From JBOGTC01 sp050692055 (GTDB lineage: Bacteria > Chloroflexota > Limnocylindria > QHBO01), in assembly GCA_050692055.1 (NCBI GenBank), contig JBOGTC010000007.1, forward strand, positions 1 to 5,109: a DNA stretch of 5,109 bases. The letters are read 5' to 3'. Positions 1 to 5,109 of the stretch are shown one piece after another; within the stretch, counting starts at the first letter, position 1; each line of letters begins with the position of its first letter. A model generated the notes under the pieces. It saw only the letters and a program-made list of their open reading frames with translations, made no database searches and was not told the DNA's origin. The translations under genes were made by a program, and so were the position numbers.

Positions 1-2
1 CC

Positions 3-137
3 TAAGCGGCCTGCGCCCCGGCCCCGCGGCAACTCACAGGAGAGGAAGACCTCCGTGAGATCGACGTCGCCGCCTCGCAGATCACGATCCAGGGAGATCG
101 CTACCCCGAACCGCTGGAGGGAAGGACCGGTCTCTGA
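3..137 (+). pseudogene. C-terminal remnant of an aldo/keto reductase
   Basis: Reading codons up to the TGA at 135-137 gives a tail containing QLTGEEDLREID, AASQITIQGDRYPEPLE and RTGL. This resembles the extreme C-terminus of NADPH-dependent aldo/keto reductases of the YakC/YhdN type, where a helix (xLTxEDLREID) is followed by a loop with QGxRYPExLE. In the same frame a TAA lies at 3-5, and the nine codons between it and QLTG do not look like the expected family sequence. The piece is therefore either a broken gene or the frameshifted end of one whose body lies left of the window. It stops 26 bp before the DUF2255 gene on the same strand, so the two could once have been co-transcribed. Assignment rests on about 35 residues. 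The (beta/alpha)8-barrel body and the catalytic Tyr/Lys/His/Asp residues are not in view. Confidence 0.55.
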
Positions 138-163
138 GGCCGAGTCCACACACGGAGACCTTC

Positions 164-538
164 ATGACCACTTGGACAGCTGACGAACTGATCCGGATCG
201 GCGACGCCGAGGAACTTCAGATCGCGTCACGACGCACGGACGGGAGCCTGCGTCGCTTCATCACCATCTGGACCGTCCGCCACGGCGACGACATCTACGT
301 TCGATCCGCCTACGGTCCCAAGAACGGCTGGTTCCGACGCGCGGTGTCGTCGGGTGAGGGCCGCATCCGCGCCGGAGGTGTGGAGCGCGACGTCAGGTTC
401 AAGCAGCCCGACTCCGCCGTCGATGCGGACGTCGACCGCGCATACCACGCCAAGTACGACCGCTACGGCCCACGCATCGTGGGGTCAGTCGTGGGACCCG
501 AGGCAGCGCGGACAACGCTCAGGCTCGTGCACCGCTGA
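164..538 (+). CDS. DUF2255 family protein
   Basis: This 124-residue protein matches the DUF2255 pattern over its whole length. W4 and the DELIRIGDAEELQIASRR stretch come first (7-24), then a predicted beta-strand pair around ITIWTVRHGDDIYVRSAYG (33-51), the NGWFRRA motif (54-60), GRIRAGGVERDVRF (66-79) and AYHAKYDRYG (93-102). Members are small cytosolic proteins; from the strand pattern I infer a flavin- or F420-binding-like split barrel, but no ligand-binding residue can be assigned from sequence alone and the biochemical role is unknown. The ATG is preceded by GGAGA at 154-158 with five bases between, which supports this start, and the length is normal for the family. The gene follows the aldo/keto reductase tail by 26 bp and converges on the flavoprotein gene. 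It appears intact. Confidence 0.9.
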   Translation: MTTWTADELIRIGDAEELQIASRRTDGSLRRFITIWTVRHGDDIYVRSAYGPKNGWFRRAVSSGEGRIRAGGVERDVRFKQPDSAVDADVDRAYHAKYDRYGPRIVGSVVGPEAARTTLRLVHR

Positions 539-551
539 GGACTGCGGCGGA

Positions 552-570
552 TCGTTGTCCGGAACAACGA
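552..570. terminator. Hairpin after the DUF2255 gene, possible terminator
   Basis: TCGTTGT (552-558) and ACAACGA (564-570) form a perfect 7-bp stem around the 5-base loop CCGGA, starting 13 bases after the DUF2255 stop codon. It lies in the gap between two convergent genes, where a terminator is expected. No T-run follows on either strand, so it is not a canonical intrinsic terminator; an operator-like palindrome is also possible. The rest of the gap (571-693) shows nothing I can name. Confidence 0.35.
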
Positions 571-693
571 CAGAGGTGAGGATGCGCTCAACCTCCGGCG
601 ACGAGTCCAGTGCACGAGCAGCAGGCAAGTTGTTCGGTTATGTGGCTTTCGAGGCTGTGGTCAGACGGCCTGCGAGTAGTGTGCTGTAATACG

Positions 694-2448
694 TCACTCC
701 AACAGCCTGCCCGCGGCGTCGAGTTCTCCAGCTCGCGCGAGCCACGATGTGAGCTCATCGGGGACGGCCGACAGGGGAGTGGGTTCGAGCGTCATGTGCC
801 CGTCGTCACCGCGCCCGACGACGAAATTGACCTCCATCTTCGGATCCAGCTCGGGGAAGTCCGAGCGGATATGCGCACCACGGGTCTCTTCGCGAGCGAT
901 CGCCCCTCGCAGCGTGGCTTCGGCGGTGCCCAGCATTGCCCGGAGGTCGAGGACGTGGGCAAGGTCACCCCATCCCTCCTCGCTGGGACGCACGTCGATG
1001 CTGGTCAGCACCGAGCGGACCTCGTCCAGCCTTCCGAGGGCCCGCCCCATGTCGGTGGCGTCGCGCACCACGCCGCAGTGCTCCCACATGAGATTCCGAA
1101 CCTCGCGCTGGAGTGCCCGGCTCAGTTCGGTGCCGTTGTGGATGAGGCTATCGAGCTCGGCGTGTGCCTCGTCGATCGCTAGTCGGGAGCGCAGCTGCGA
1201 TTCGCGTTCCAGTGAGAACCGCGCCGCCGCCTCACCGGCGCGACGGCCGAAGACCAGCGTCTCCACCAGCGAGTTGCCACCCAGCCGGTTGGCGCCGTGG
1301 AGTCCGGCCGTGCACTCACCGGCCGCATACAGTCCTCCGACCTCGCTGGCGTGGGTCGGCGGGTCGACCACGATCCCACCCATCGAGTAGTGCGCCGTGG
1401 GCGCAACCTCCATCGGCTCCTTGGCGATGTCGAGCATCTGATACTCCACGAACTGGCGGTACATGCGCGGCAGCTTGTCGAGGATTGCGTCCTTGCCGAT
1501 GTGGGTCACGTCGAGGAACACCCCGCCGTTGGGGCCGCCCCTGCCTTCCTTGATCTCGGTGTAGTTGGCCAGGGCGATGCGGTCGCGGCTGCTCAGCTCC
1601 AGCCGCTCGGGGTCATAGTGCTGCATGAAGCGCTCGCCCTGGGCGTTGTAGAGCCGCCCGCCCTCGCCGCGCACGGCCTCGGTGACCAGCGTGCCGGCGG
1701 CCTCCTCCGGCAGCAGCATCCCGGTGGGATGGAACTGCACCAGCTCCATGTCCATCAGCCGCGCCCCGGCCTGGAAGGCCAGCCACATGCCCTCGCCGTA
1801 GTTCTCGTCGCGCCGTGACGAGCTGCGACGCCAGATGCGCGTATGCCCGCCGCCGCACAGGATCACCGCGTCGGCTTCAAAGATGGTGCGATCCCCGCTG
1901 TGGAGATCGAACGCAAGCGCGCCGAAGCACTGGCCCTCGGCGCTGAGCAGGCGCGAGACATACTGGTCTTCGATCACCGGGATACCGAGCTTGTGCGCCT
2001 GGTCGGCCAGGGTGGAAAGGACGGCTCGGCCCGTGTAATCCCCGGCGTAGCAGGTGCGCCGGTAGGTGTGGGCGCCGAAGTAGCGCTGGTCAAGCCTGCC
2101 GTCGCTGGTGCGCGCGAATGGGCAGCCCCAGTCCGCCAGCTCGTTGATTGCCGCCGGTGCCTCCCTGGTCATGATCTCGACCACCCGCGGGTCGCTCAGG
2201 TAGTAGCCCTCGCGCATGGTGTCGGCGAAATGCTGCTGCCACGAGTCCTCGGGGTCGACGGTGCCAAGCGCCGCGTTGATCCCGCCGGCGGCGAGGACGG
2301 TGTGAGCATCCAGCCGGTTGCGCTTGCCGATGACCACCACGTCGACGCCGGCGTGGCGGGCCGCAATCGCGGCTCTGAGACCGGCGGCGCCGCTCCCGAT
2401 CACCAGGACGTTGCACGCGCGGGTTCGGCTCTCCGGTCGGTGGCTCAT
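694..2448 (-). CDS. SdhA/FrdA-type fumarate reductase/succinate dehydrogenase flavoprotein (TfrA-like)
   Basis: This 584-residue FAD-dependent oxidoreductase belongs to the succinate dehydrogenase/fumarate reductase/L-aspartate oxidase family, which interconverts succinate and fumarate or oxidises aspartate. The N-terminal Rossmann motif is VIGSGAAG (16-23). AHTVLAAGGINAAL (48-61) places H49 where SdhA/FrdA carry the covalent FAD histidine, a position usually not His in NadB. Substrate-site residues are present: H240 (QFHPTG), R288 (SSRD, the catalytic arginine position), H353 (AHYSMGG) and R388 (HGANRLGGNSL). A C-terminal helical domain follows from about 430. The segment GGGHTRIWRRSSSRRDENYG (199-218) and PNGGVFLDV recall, from memory, the soluble TfrA-like branch. 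AGAGGAAG at 2456-2463 lies seven bases upstream of the ATG and supports the start. No SdhB, SdhC or SdhD gene adjoins it, so the electron partner is unknown. L-aspartate oxidase is the main alternative. Confidence 0.85.
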   Translation of the reverse strand: MSHRPESRTRACNVLVIGSGAAGLRAAIAARHAGVDVVVIGKRNRLDAHTVLAAGGINAALGTVDPEDSWQQHFADTMREGYYLSDPRVVEIMTREAPAAINELADWGCPFARTSDGRLDQRYFGAHTYRRTCYAGDYTGRAVLSTLADQAHKLGIPVIEDQYVSRLLSAEGQCFGALAFDLHSGDRTIFEADAVILCGGGHTRIWRRSSSRRDENYGEGMWLAFQAGARLMDMELVQFHPTGMLLPEEAAGTLVTEAVRGEGGRLYNAQGERFMQHYDPERLELSSRDRIALANYTEIKEGRGGPNGGVFLDVTHIGKDAILDKLPRMYRQFVEYQMLDIAKEPMEVAPTAHYSMGGIVVDPPTHASEVGGLYAAGECTAGLHGANRLGGNSLVETLVFGRRAGEAAARFSLERESQLRSRLAIDEAHAELDSLIHNGTELSRALQREVRNLMWEHCGVVRDATDMGRALGRLDEVRSVLTSIDVRPSEEGWGDLAHVLDLRAMLGTAEATLRGAIAREETRGAHIRSDFPELDPKMEVNFVVGRGDDGHMTLEPTPLSAVPDELTSWLARAGELDAAGRLLE

Positions 2449-2497
2449 CGAGTCGCTTCCTCTTCTGCGCGCAGTGGTCGGTGAAGTGGCCCGCCGT

Positions 2498-2713
2498 CTA
2501 CCGGTCCGGCCGATCAGGGTCGACGCTTCGCCCTTCGCCGGTGCGGCATACCGAGATCAGGGGCAGACCGAGGTCGTGGACCTTCGCCAGCAGGCCATGC
2601 AAGGCCGCCTGATCGGCGACAGGTCCGGCGATCATTGTGACCTTCTGTCCTTCGGTATGGATCTCGAGCCCGTCGAACTATGCCGACCGACGAGCATCGA
2701 GGATACCTTCAAC
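2498..2713 (-). pseudogene. Broken small actinobacterial protein (GPVADQAALHGLL type)
   Basis: On the minus strand, reading down to TAG at 2500-2498, the frame carries FDGLEIHTEGQKVTMIAG followed by GPVADQAALHGLLAKVHDLG and LPLISV. I recognise this as the C-terminal two thirds of a family of roughly 70-residue hypothetical proteins, frequent in Actinobacteria, with the pattern VxGxLDxRWSxWFdGLxI...GPVxDQAALHGLLxKVRDLGLPL. The frame is broken by TAG at 2680-2678, exactly where the family has tryptophan before FDGL (TGG to TAG). Upstream of that stop the frame still reads VEGILDARRSA, with the first tryptophan also changed to R. Beyond 2713 similarity ends and the transposase remnant begins on the other strand, so the first codons are lost. 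The C-terminus has an extra tail after LPLISV (CRTGEGRSVDPDRPDR). It lies 49 bp upstream of the flavoprotein gene on the same strand. An internal ATG at 2635-2633 could start a 45-residue peptide, but I see no evidence that this is used. Function unknown. Confidence 0.65.
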
Positions 2714-2715
2714 TC

Positions 2716-2953
2716 CCCGATCCGGCCCTGGCGGCCGGCCACCTCGACCGCTGGCTGGCCTGGGCGCGCCGCTCACGCATCCCCGCCTTCGTGGCCCTGG
2801 GACGGAGCGTTCGTTCAGCAGCGGGATCGCATTCTGGCCGCCGTCGAGCTGGCGGTATCGAAGTCACGGCTGGAAGGGCTCCGGTCCGGCTCGATGAGCA
2901 CTTTGCCATACAGGCAAGTGTTCATCCTGAGCACGAAATCGGTGGGCGGCTAG
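2716..2953 (+). pseudogene. ISL3-family transposase, C-terminal remnant
   Basis: The plus strand encodes, across shifting frames, the C-terminus of an ISL3-type DDE transposase. The frame of codon 2716 gives LAAGHLDRWLAWARRSRIPA and then FVALGRSVR. Near 2810-2820 the homology moves to the next frame as QQRDRILAAVELAVSKSRLE followed by GL, matching the family's (R)RDxILAAxELGLSNxRLEGLN block, whose glutamate is the third catalytic residue. A second shift after LEGL is likely, since VRLDEH (compare IRLINH) reappears in the first frame; the original frame 2 ends at TAG 2951-2953. Only about 80 codons remain of a transposase that is normally 400 or more, and no terminal inverted repeat could be recognised. 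The fragment abuts the broken small gene on its left and overlaps the end of the squalene-cyclase-like gene on its right. It is non-functional. Confidence 0.7.
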
Positions 2954-3853
2954 CTCAGCCCAGCGAAGAACGCGGAGGGCGCGAAGGGTGATCCATCGGC
3001 TCGGCTGCCCCTCGGTCTCGCCGAGGTCGACGAGCAGTTTGTCGTGGTATGCGTGGTCGAGCGGCCAGCGGCCGTCCGCGTCGCGCTTCGACTCGACGAT
3101 GCCGAGGGCCTCGGCTGTCCGCTCGTCGGCCTCGGGTCGGGCCTGGCGGAAGTAGTCGAGCGCGCGCACGACGTCGTAGAACCACTTATTCGGGAAACCG
3201 ACGTACAGCCAGCGCTTCTGCGGGATCTCACCGTCCGACAGGCGGCGGAGCAGCCGGCGCACGAGCAGGTACTCCTCGCCGCGAAGGCGCGCGGCGGCCA
3301 CGTCGCCGTTCGCCCCGGTCGAGCGCTCGTACTCGAGCAGGCCCTCGAGGACGTTGAGCGTCGAGTCGAACGAGCCGCGCGTCGAGCCGCGCTCCTGCTC
3401 GCAGTTCCAGCCGCCGTCCGCCATCTGGTCGTTGAGCAGCCGGTCGACGATCCCGCGCACGTCCTGGCCGAAGTAGGCACCGATCGCGACGACTCGGCCG
3501 TTGATGCACGGCTCCACCTCGCCCTCGAAGAAGCGGAGGTTCTCGTCGTACTCCCAGCGCGCGGCCTCGTGGACCGGCGCGATGGCCCGCCGCGCCTCCT
3601 CGCTGGCTGGGTCGAGGCCCATGAGATACAGCATGTGGAGCGCGTCCACCGTGGAGATCCACTCGGGGAAGAACGTGCCGCCGTTCCACCGCCCGTCGGG
3701 GTCCTGAGCGGCGAGGAGCTGGGCGCCCCAGCCCTCGCGTGCCACCCGGGCGCGCTCGGCGGCGACGTCGTCCGCGGGCGCGTCGGTGAGGTCGCGCATC
3801 ACCTGCCAGCGGATGGATGGATCGGAGTCGAGGAGCCAATCGACGACGTTCAT
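2864..3853 (-). CDS. Squalene-cyclase/prenyltransferase-fold (alpha/alpha-barrel) protein with altered C-terminus
   Basis: The 329-residue product begins MNVVDWLLDSDPSIRWQVMR, typical of actinobacterial proteins annotated as squalene cyclase or prenyltransferase-like. Repeats of the (Q)xxDGxW kind recur at 50-56 (QDPDGRW), 143-150 (QMADGGWN) and 256-263 (KRDADGRW), each followed by helix pairs, as expected for an alpha/alpha toroid. I see no DXDD cyclase motif, no signal peptide and no membrane segment, so enzymatic activity is unproven and it may be a soluble binding or modifying protein. Related proteins typically end just after the motif RWITLRALRVLRW (286-298). Here 31 more residues follow, most of them encoded antisense to the ISL3 remnant, so the native stop was probably lost. 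The ATG is the first in its frame; no strong ribosome site is visible before it. The gene diverges from the split-barrel gene at 3993. Confidence 0.8.
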   Translation of the reverse strand: MNVVDWLLDSDPSIRWQVMRDLTDAPADDVAAERARVAREGWGAQLLAAQDPDGRWNGGTFFPEWISTVDALHMLYLMGLDPASEEARRAIAPVHEAARWEYDENLRFFEGEVEPCINGRVVAIGAYFGQDVRGIVDRLLNDQMADGGWNCEQERGSTRGSFDSTLNVLEGLLEYERSTGANGDVAAARLRGEEYLLVRRLLRRLSDGEIPQKRWLYVGFPNKWFYDVVRALDYFRQARPEADERTAEALGIVESKRDADGRWPLDHAYHDKLLVDLGETEGQPSRWITLRALRVLRWAELAAHRFRAQDEHLPVWQSAHRAGPEPFQP

Positions 3854-3863
3854 GTGCCGATGA

Positions 3864-3884
3864 TGACACCGATAGCTGACACCG
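3864..3884. repeat. Direct repeat TGACACCG x2 in the divergent spacer
   Basis: TGACACCG occurs at 3864-3871 and 3877-3884, 13 bases start to start with a 5-base spacer, 10-31 bases upstream of the minus-strand ATG at 3853. On that strand it reads CGGTGTCA-N5-CGGTGTCA. The position suits an operator or activator site for the squalene-cyclase-like gene, but an 8-base repeat can also arise by chance. Confidence 0.3.
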
Positions 3885-3904
3885 TCTGGCAGGGATGTCT
3901 AAGC

Positions 3905-3941
3905 GGCCGGCGCGCGCGACACGCCCGGCCCGATGAGTTTT
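3905..3941 (+). other. GC-rich hairpin followed by TTTT in the divergent spacer
   Basis: GGCCGGCG (3905-3912) can pair with CGCCCGGCC (3922-3930) with one bulged base, and TTTT follows at 3938-3941. On the plus strand this resembles an intrinsic terminator, yet no plus-strand gene lies just upstream. It may be a relic, or a leader structure before the gene at 3993. In a sequence this rich in G and C such pairings are frequent, so confidence is low. Confidence 0.25.
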
Positions 3942-3992
3942 CCCCGCGGACCGGTCTTATTCGTACACGAGGCAACCCAAGGAACCACGACC

Positions 3993-4319
3993 ATGGACCA
4001 GACGAACCTTGACATCTACGGCCATGCGCCGCTCCCGTGGTCACGCGCGGCCGAACAGGTCGACGCCGCGGTCGGCCAGAGTGCCACACATTTTCTCGCG
4101 ACGGTCCGACCCGACGGACGGCCGCATGTCGCGGGTGTTGGCGCCCTCTGGGTCGACGGCAAGTTCTACTTCACGAGTGGTGCCGGGACGCGCAAGAGCC
4201 GAAACCTCGCCGAAAAGGCGGACTGCGTAATCTCTGTCAAATTGCCTGACCTCGACCTTGTCGTCGAGGGCGCCGCGGGTGACGTCCCAGACCTGCTGGA
4301 AAAGTTGAAGACGGCGTAG
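3993..4319 (+). pseudogene. Split-barrel (PNPOx/F420-type) protein truncated by an IS256-family element
   Basis: From ATG 3993 (AAGGA at 3979-3983, nine bases upstream) the product has 108 residues. It has the start of a pyridoxamine 5'-phosphate oxidase-like split beta-barrel, a fold that binds FMN or F420. THFLATVRPDGRPHVAGVGA (32-51) forms the first strand pair, LWVDGKFYFTSG (52-63) the next, then TRKSRNLAEKADCVISV (66-82) with the usual cofactor-contact region, and DLDLVVEGAA (86-95). Relatives are commonly 140-170 residues; here homology fades in DLLEKLKTA, which resembles the following helix, and a TAG arrives at 4317-4319 where the IS256 element appears to begin. About 40 C-terminal residues, expected to complete the barrel and dimer interface, are missing. 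An upstream in-frame ATG at 3933 was not chosen because its 20 extra residues are unlike the family and the ribosome site favours 3993. The oxidoreductase substrate is unknown. Confidence 0.75.
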
Positions 4320-4348
4320 CCTCCGAAGCGGAAGTTGCAGAACCGCTG

Positions 4349-4355
4349 AAGGAGG
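4349..4355 (+). promoter_or_regulatory. Shine-Dalgarno site of the IS256 transposase
   Basis: AAGGAGG, a near-perfect ribosome binding site, ends six bases before GTG 4362 and decides the start of the transposase. No ATG competes with it nearby in the same frame. Confidence 0.8.
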
Positions 4356-4361
4356 TACGCC

Positions 4362-5109
4362 GTGAGGAACAGAGTAGCCGTCAGCGAGCGGCTGGTCGAG
4401 CAGATCGATGCGATCCTGCTCGAGGGAGTTGTCGATCCTGACCGATTGAGCCAGCTGGCCCGCCTGAGTGCCCAGCTCGTCATCCAGTGCGCGGTCGAGG
4501 ACGAGGTGGCCACGTTCCTGGGCCGCACCAGGTACCAGCGCCTCGACGCTGCGGTGGGCTCGCGCAACGGCCACCGCCCGCGCCGGATCCAGACCGCAGA
4601 GGGGGAGATCGTGGTTCAGGTGCCACAGGTGCGCGACAGCCTGACCCGCTTCGTTTCGAGCGTCATCCCCGACACCCGGAGCATTGCGCGCACCCGGCCC
4701 CTGGAGGCGCTGGTCATCGGCGCCTACGTGCGCGGCCTGTCCGACCGCGACATCGAGGACCTGGCCCGCGAGGCTGGGCTCGGCAGCCTGAGCCGGAGCA
4801 GCGTCAGCCGGTTGTGCGGGGAGCTCAGGGATCGCTACCGCGCCTTCCGCGCCCGCAGCCTGGCCGACATCCGGCTGCTGGCCTGCTTCATGGACGCCAT
4901 CTACCTGCCGGTCCGGCCCGCTGGTCCCCGCGAGGGGGTCCTGGTGGCCTGGGGCTTCGACCTCGACGGCGAGCGCGTGCTGCTCGACGTGTGCCTCGGC
5001 CAGCGCGAGCGGCTCGACGACTGGCTGGAGCTGGGCAGGGGGCTAGCCGCCAGAGGCCGGGCCGAGCCGCTGCTGGTGGTCGGCGACGGCGCTCCCGGCC
5101 TGGTGCGGG
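4362..5109 (+). CDS. IS256-family (mutator-type) transposase, N-terminal part
   Basis: The frame is open from GTG 4362 to the window edge, giving 249 complete codons of a protein that is usually about 400 residues. The N-terminal helical part (1-60) includes LVIQCAVEDEVATFLGRTRY (39-58). SRNGHRPR (67-74) is the conserved RNG motif, followed by the TAEGEIVVQVPQVRD strand region (78-92). The RNase H-like core opens with CFMDAIYLPV, in which D178 is the first catalytic aspartate, and VGDGAPGL holds the second (D242). The third residue, a glutamate, lies beyond the window. GVLVAWGFDLDGERVLLDV and LGQRERLDDWLELGRGL between the two aspartates are typical of the family. It catalyses cut-and-paste or copy-type movement of its own element. 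No frameshift or stop is seen, so it may be functional. It directly follows the split-barrel gene that it truncates. Confidence 0.92.
   Translation, partial: MRNRVAVSERLVEQIDAILLEGVVDPDRLSQLARLSAQLVIQCAVEDEVATFLGRTRYQRLDAAVGSRNGHRPRRIQTAEGEIVVQVPQVRDSLTRFVSSVIPDTRSIARTRPLEALVIGAYVRGLSDRDIEDLAREAGLGSLSRSSVSRLCGELRDRYRAFRARSLADIRLLACFMDAIYLPVRPAGPREGVLVAWGFDLDGERVLLDVCLGQRERLDDWLELGRGLAARGRAEPLLVVGDGAPGLVR

Larger units (their letters stand above)
4320..5109 (+). mobile_element. IS256-family insertion sequence, left part
   Basis: The element is inferred from the mutator-type transposase gene at 4362 and from the abrupt end of host-gene homology near 4316. The stretch from about 4319, beginning GCCTCCGAAGCGGAAGTTGC, is the best candidate for the left terminal inverted repeat, because it lies between the truncated split-barrel gene and the transposase ribosome site. 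The right end, the matching inverted repeat and the 8-9 bp target duplication usual for this family lie beyond the window, so the exact left border is uncertain by several bases. Confidence 0.65.

Noticed and set aside
582..689. Possible 35-codon plus-strand gene starting at ATG 582
   Set aside because: Its product resembles nothing I know, it lies in a convergent gap, and such a short frame is easily found by chance in GC-rich DNA.
694..2448. Calling the flavoprotein L-aspartate oxidase (nadB)
   Set aside because: The covalent-FAD-type histidine in AHTVLAAGGINAA and the SSSRRDEN segment fit the SdhA/FrdA/TfrA side better, and no nadA or nadC gene is adjacent.
610..2484. Long plus-strand open frames (610-1182, 1297-1818, 1843-2484) opposite the flavoprotein gene
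   Set aside because: They are antisense shadows of a well-conserved GC-rich gene and contain no recognisable domain.
3933..3992. Upstream start at ATG 3933 for the split-barrel gene
   Set aside because: The extra 20 residues do not resemble the family, no ribosome site precedes it, and AAGGA sits correctly before ATG 3993.
2950..4012. Open frames at 3044-4012 (+), 2950-3480 (-) and 3228-3869 (-)
   Set aside because: They overlap the squalene-cyclase-fold gene in other frames, and their translations are low-complexity arginine-, alanine- and serine-rich or leucine/valine/glutamate-rich shadow sequence.
4041..4574. Minus-strand open frames at 4041-4574 and 4166-4567
   Set aside because: They run antisense across both the split-barrel gene and the transposase start, crossing an IS border, so they are shadows.
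1..5109. CRISPR arrays, tRNA or rRNA genes, phage or toxin-antitoxin modules, or a novel defence system
   Set aside because: No regularly spaced repeats, cloverleaf-like sequence or recognisable module was seen on either strand.

Overview
The window is GC-rich DNA, probably from an actinobacterium or a related high-GC lineage. The pointers are a DUF2255 protein, a split-barrel PNPOx-like protein, a remnant of a small GPVADQAALHGLL-type protein, and IS families common in actinobacterial accessory regions. This assignment is an inference from family content and composition; no rRNA or tRNA is present to support it.

Layout, left to right. Positions 3-137 (+) hold the C-terminal tail of an aldo/keto reductase, with an in-frame stop at its left edge. 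Positions 164-538 (+) encode an intact DUF2255 protein. A short convergent gap (539-693) contains one perfect hairpin. Positions 694-2448 (-) encode a full-length SdhA/FrdA-type flavoprotein, closest in motif pattern to the soluble TfrA-like branch, with no iron-sulfur or membrane subunit gene beside it. Positions 2449-2953 are a patch of decay. A broken small gene on the minus strand (2498-2713) abuts a frameshifted C-terminal fragment of an ISL3-family transposase on the plus strand (2716-2953). Positions 2864-3853 (-) encode an alpha/alpha-barrel protein of the squalene-cyclase/prenyltransferase fold, whose last ~30 residues are read from the antisense of the transposase fragment. After a 139-bp divergent spacer, 3993-4319 (+) is a split-barrel oxidoreductase-like gene cut off after 108 residues. 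From about 4320 to the right edge lies the left part of an IS256-family (mutator-type) element; its transposase starts at GTG 4362 and runs out of the window.

The genes do not form a pathway that I can recognise. The common theme is erosion and rearrangement by insertion sequences: two IS families (one ancient and decayed, one apparently intact) have trimmed or altered neighbouring genes, and a third gene at the left edge is also broken. I see no CRISPR array, defence system, phage module, tRNA or rRNA, and nothing I would call a previously undescribed system. The points most worth a second look are the chimeric C-terminus at 2864-2959, the IS256 truncation at about 4317, and the partnerless flavoprotein.
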